Position numbers and translations under genes: made by a program. From assembly GCA_963749875.1 (NCBI GenBank), contig CAVVOX010000006.1, positions 62,001-126,000 on the forward strand: DNA of 64,000 bases, read 5' to 3'. The notes beneath the pieces were generated by a model. That model did not search any database. It was not told where the DNA came from and was given only the letters and a program-made list of their open reading frames with translations. Shown one piece after another: positions 61,141-64,000 of this stretch (within the stretch, counting starts at the first letter, position 1; each line of letters opens with the position of its first letter). Source of the stretch: JAHQVI01 sp963749875. GTDB taxonomy: Bacteria > Pseudomonadota > Alphaproteobacteria > Rhizobiales > Rhodomicrobiaceae.

Positions 61141-62312
61141 GTGTCCTGGTTCAGAGATACGTGCCATTATCTGGGTGAGCGATTTGCTGATAAGGGGAGA
61201 GGGATGATGGCGCGGCGCGCACCGGAAGTCGAGTTGAGCGAGGCACAGCGGCGAGCGCTTGTTGCGCTGGCGCGGCGCCGAATTACGGCGCAGGCGCTGG
61301 CGATGCGCGCGCGCATCGTGCTGGCGTGCGCCACGGGCGCCGAGAACAAGCAGGTGGCCGCGGAGCTCGGCGTCGATCAGGCGACCGCCGGCAAGTGGCG
61401 GCGGCGGTTCATCGCGCGCGGTGTGGATGGCTTGTACGACGAGCCGAAGCCCGGCGTTCCGCGCAAGATCACCGACGAACAGGTCGAGGCCGTGATTGTA
61501 CGCACGCTGGAAAGCGCGCCCAAGGGGGCGACGCATTGGAGTTCGCGCCTGATGGCCCGGCAGAGCGGCATCTCAACCTCGAGCGTGCAACGGATCTGGC
61601 GCGCCTTCGGCCTGCAGCCGCACCGCACCGAGACGTTCAAGCTCTCCACCGATCCGCTGTTCATCGACAAGGTGCGCGACGTGGTGGGGCTGTATCTGGA
61701 CCCGCCGGAGCGGGCGGTTGTGCTGTGCGTCGACGAGAAGAGCCAGGTTCAGGCGCTGGACCGCGCGCAGCCGGTGCTGCCGTTGCGGCCCGGGCAGGTG
61801 GAGCGGCGCACGCATGACTATGTCCGTCACGGCACGACCTCGCTGTTCGCGGCCCTGAACGCCGCAACCGGAGACGTCATCGGCAAATGCTACAAGCGCC
61901 ACCGCGCGGTCGAGTTCAAGAGGTTCCTCGCCGAGATCGAACGCCGCGTGCCCGGGGACCTCGACATCCACATCGTCATGGACAACTACGCCACCCACAA
62001 GACCCCGGCGATCCGCGCCTGGTTTGCCCGGCGGCCGCGCTGGCACGTCCACTTCACGCCGACCGGCTCGTCATGGCTGAACATGGTTGAGCGGTTTTTC
62101 GCCGAGATCACCGAACGACAGATCAAGCGCGGTGTCCATCGCAGCGAACGCGAGTTGGAGCAGGCGATCCTCGCCTATATCGACGCCCGCAACGAAGACC
62201 CGAAGCCGTTCAAATGGGTTCGCACCGCCGACGACATCCTTGAAGCCGTCAACAGGTTCTGTCTCAGAACCAGCCCGGAAAATTATGAAGCATACCTCTG
62301 ATTTCAGGACAC
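61141..62312 (+). mobile_element. IS630-family element B, copy 2 (1172 bp)
   Basis: The left end GTGTCCTG is flanked by TA (61139-61140). At the right end CAGGACAC is followed by TG instead of TA, and one extra T is present (CTGATTTCAGG against CTGATTCAGG in copy 1). Otherwise almost identical to copy 1. Confidence 0.9.
61204..62301 (+). CDS. IS630-family transposase, copy 2
   Basis: A 365-aa transposase, the same sequence as that at 31149-32246 in all compared segments (VDEKSQVQALDR, VMDNYATHK, SSWLNMVERFF). The frame is intact. The stop is at 62301. Confidence 0.93.
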   Translation: MMARRAPEVELSEAQRRALVALARRRITAQALAMRARIVLACATGAENKQVAAELGVDQATAGKWRRRFIARGVDGLYDEPKPGVPRKITDEQVEAVIVRTLESAPKGATHWSSRLMARQSGISTSSVQRIWRAFGLQPHRTETFKLSTDPLFIDKVRDVVGLYLDPPERAVVLCVDEKSQVQALDRAQPVLPLRPGQVERRTHDYVRHGTTSLFAALNAATGDVIGKCYKRHRAVEFKRFLAEIERRVPGDLDIHIVMDNYATHKTPAIRAWFARRPRWHVHFTPTGSSWLNMVERFFAEITERQIKRGVHRSERELEQAILAYIDARNEDPKPFKWVRTADDILEAVNRFCLRTSPENYEAYL

Positions 62313-62330
62313 TGAGAATCAAAGAGTTGC

Positions 62331-62405
62331 TAGTGTCCCTTGAGATTCCGAAGTTCGCTAAGGAGCTAGCTGCACAATGAAGCGAACTTCGGAATCGGGA
62401 CACTA
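62331..62405. repeat. MITE-like hairpin 2, 75 bp
   Basis: TAGTGTCCC + GATTCCGAAGTTCGC on the left (with a TTGA insert) and GCGAACTTCGGAATC + GGGACACTA on the right, again with TA at both ends. No coding capacity. A different arm sequence from hairpin 1. Confidence 0.8.
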
Positions 62406-62426
62406 GCAGGGTGGACTTCGAGGCCC

Positions 62427-63677
62427 CTATTCCGCCGCGAGCGTCACATATTTGTCCTGGCCGACCGGGCATCTTGCCCACAGCTCGGAGAGCGCGGAGA
62501 TCAGCCAGTCCATATGCTCGTTCGTGTGCAGCGGCGTCGGCGTCAACCGGATCCGCTCGGTGCCTTTGGCGACGGTCGGGTAATTGATCGGCTGGACGTA
62601 GATGCCATATTGCGCCATCAGCGTGTCCGTGACGGCCTTGCAATGCACCGGATCGCCCACCAGCACCGGGACGATATGGCTGGGATTGTCCATCACCGGC
62701 AGTCTGCTGGCCTTGAGCCTGTCCTTGAGGGTCCGGGCACGCTCCTGGTGTCTTGCGCGCTCGATCTGGCTGACCTTGAGGTGCCGGATGCTTGCCGCGG
62801 CGCCAGCAGCGATGGCCGGAGCGAGCGAGGTGGTAAAGATGAAACCTGATGCGTAGGACCGAACGGCGTCGCAGCAGGCCTTGCTGGCCGCAATATAACC
62901 GCCCATCACGCCGAAGCCCTTCGCCAGCGTCCCGTTGATGATGTCGATGCGATCCATAACGCCATCGCGCTCGGCAATGCCGCCGCCGCGTGGGCCGTAC
63001 ATGCCGACGGCATGGACCTCGTCCAGATAGGTGAGGGCGCCATATTTCTCGGCGAGATCGCAAATCTCCTTCAATGGCGCGATATGGCCGTCCATCGAAT
63101 AGACGCTCTCGAAGGCGATGACTTTCGGCGTCTCGAGCGGATATTCCGCCAGCAGCTCTTCGAGATGCTCAATATCATTGTGGCGCCAGATGCGTTTCTC
63201 GCCGCCGCCATGGCGAATGCCCTGGATCATCGATGCGTGATTTTTCTCATCGGAGAAGATCACCGTGCCGGGCATGAGGCGGACCAGCGTGGCGAGCGTG
63301 GCATCATTCGCGATATAGGCGGATGTAAAGAGAAGCGCGGCCTGCTTGCGATGCAGATCGGCAAGCTCGGCTTCCAGCTGGACGTGATAATGTGTGGTGC
63401 CTGAGATGTTGCGCGTGCCGCCCGACCCGGCGCCGACAGTGTCGATCGCCTCGTGCATCGCCTGGCGCACGAGCGGGTTCTGGCTCATGCCGAGATAGTC
63501 GTTGGAGCACCACACGGTGACGGGACGGATGTCCTCGTCTTTGGACTCGACGCTGCGGGAGAAATAGTCCGCCTCCGGATAAGCGCCGCAACGGCGTCTG
63601 ATATCCGCAAAGACTCGGTAGCGGCCTTCCCTGTGCAGCTGCTCGATCCGGTCTTCGAATATTTTATTGTAGTCCAT
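62427..63677 (-). CDS. hemA: 5-aminolevulinate synthase
   Basis: A 416-aa class II PLP enzyme that condenses glycine and succinyl-CoA to 5-aminolevulinate, the first step of the Shemin pathway to heme. ATG 63677 is chosen over the TTG three bases before because CCGGAGG is 7 bases upstream. Conserved features: WCSNDYLGMSQNPLV, GSGGTRNISGTTHYHVQLE, TYLDEVHAVGMYGPRGGG, and GTLAKGFGVMGGYIAAS with the PLP lysine (about residue 253). Length and motifs are normal. It is cytosolic, first in the heme and, where present, bacteriochlorophyll route. A perfect FNR-type box lies about 300 bases upstream. Confidence 0.97.
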   Translation of the reverse strand: MDYNKIFEDRIEQLHREGRYRVFADIRRRCGAYPEADYFSRSVESKDEDIRPVTVWCSNDYLGMSQNPLVRQAMHEAIDTVGAGSGGTRNISGTTHYHVQLEAELADLHRKQAALLFTSAYIANDATLATLVRLMPGTVIFSDEKNHASMIQGIRHGGGEKRIWRHNDIEHLEELLAEYPLETPKVIAFESVYSMDGHIAPLKEICDLAEKYGALTYLDEVHAVGMYGPRGGGIAERDGVMDRIDIINGTLAKGFGVMGGYIAASKACCDAVRSYASGFIFTTSLAPAIAAGAAASIRHLKVSQIERARHQERARTLKDRLKASRLPVMDNPSHIVPVLVGDPVHCKAVTDTLMAQYGIYVQPINYPTVAKGTERIRLTPTPLHTNEHMDWLISALSELWARCPVGQDKYVTLAAE

Positions 63678-64000
63678 CAATTGCCTCCGGCGGGTTCGGA
63701 GCTGTTCGGCGAGACTTTAACATCAATTCGGTAACAATGAGGCCTTGCTGCGACCCTTTTTCGCTCCGAATGTGGTTTTCTTCTCAAACGGCCCGAGGGG
63801 TATCTGGCAACCTGCGCCCGGACCGAAAAGCCGACGCCAAGATTGTATTAAGTTGTTAAACCAGCCTTCGTTTTCTTAAAAATATGCCAGGATGTCCATA
63901 AGTGTATGACCGGTCCTCGCCGACAGCATGGTCACTTATTGTCGCATAATAGGCGAAGCCGGCCTTCGCCTTGATTCGGATCAACCCCTTAATAAGCTGC
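63678..64000. other. Upstream region of hemA
   Basis: No gene. It holds the FNR/FixK box at 63971-63984; the remainder may contain the hemA promoter. Confidence 0.5.
63971..63984. promoter_or_regulatory. FNR/FixK box
   Basis: TTGATTCGGATCAA, a perfect TTGAT-N4-ATCAA palindrome. In Rhodobacter and Bradyrhizobium, FnrL/FixK sites of this form sit upstream of hemA. Its distance (about 295 bases to the hemA ATG) also allows it to serve a gene beyond the window. Confidence 0.8.

Noticed and set aside
1..64000. CRISPR array, rRNA operon or complete tRNA gene
   Set aside because: No regular direct-repeat/spacer pattern, no rRNA sequence and no complete tRNA (only three 3'-end remnants) were seen.

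Overview
The window looks like chromosomal DNA from a GC-rich alphaproteobacterium, probably of the order Hyphomicrobiales. The evidence is a Shemin-pathway 5-aminolevulinate synthase (hemA), an ECF11-type sigma factor with ChrR-like anti-sigma proteins, a methanol-metabolism-type cytochrome c and several typical alphaproteobacterial IS families. The species cannot be named from the sequence. The edges hold ordinary genes; the middle (about 11.8-62.4 kb) is a heavily remodelled accessory region.

Left edge (1-11.8 kb): a minus-strand operon of amino-acid permease, frameshifted amidoligase and class I glutamine amidotransferase; a two-TM protein; an MHS-family MFS transporter; a copper module (DUF411 protein, Cu(I)-type CsoR, divergent CopA ATPase, two palindromic CsoR-box-like sites between them); two long palindromes; and a large F-type pentapeptide-repeat membrane protein.

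Mobile core (11.8-41.5 kb): two near-identical IS1380 elements in direct orientation bracket about 22 kb, and their outer flanks are both CTAG. Inside are an IS630 element split by an IS1595 element (8-bp target duplication), then Tn-A (15799-19831). Tn-A is an IS1595-type transposon with inverted ends and a perfect 8-bp duplication (TAACGAGA). Its transposase gene is split by an IS427-type element, and it carries a Panacea (DUF4065) antitoxin with an 88-aa putative toxin, a frameshifted Doc/Fic toxin and several tiny proteins. After it come small phage-like genes, a tRNA 3'-end remnant, nuclease and phosphatase fragments, a methyltransferase split by an IS5-like element, a DUF899/ABM pair divergent from an ArsR/SRPBCC pair, small secreted proteins, a broken resolvase, a SYLF-domain protein, an IS630 element, a dead IS1595 copy inside an XRE regulator, and an AT-rich orphan gene (33811-35289) just left of a second tRNA remnant. 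Past the second IS1380 copy are a methyltransferase and Tn-B (about 38317-41244). Tn-B has ends like those of Tn-A but carries a RusA-like resolvase, a Lys-rich small protein and a GSU2403-type nucleotidyltransferase.

Regulatory and stress block (42.5-58.7 kb): an intact ChrR-type anti-sigma factor follows a 1314-aa BTAD/cyclase/AAA/TPR regulator. A separate ECF sigma factor sits beside a frameshifted second ChrR. Then come an MFS gene cut by an IS21 (istB) remnant, a cysteine synthase-glutaredoxin fusion, a membrane protein, an IS5-family element, an alpha/beta hydrolase-OsmC fusion, a secreted protein with a cytochrome c, a DddQ-like cupin gene with one nonsense codon, and a DUF2235 hydrolase.

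Right edge (58.8-64 kb): a tyrosine integrase next to a tRNA-Arg(CCT) 3'-end att remnant, a second IS630 copy flanked on both sides by different ~75-bp MITE-like hairpins, hemA, and a perfect FNR/FixK box at the window end. The best candidates for something new are Tn-A and Tn-B (one transposon backbone with exchangeable toxin/nuclease cargo) and the AT-rich orphan gene.
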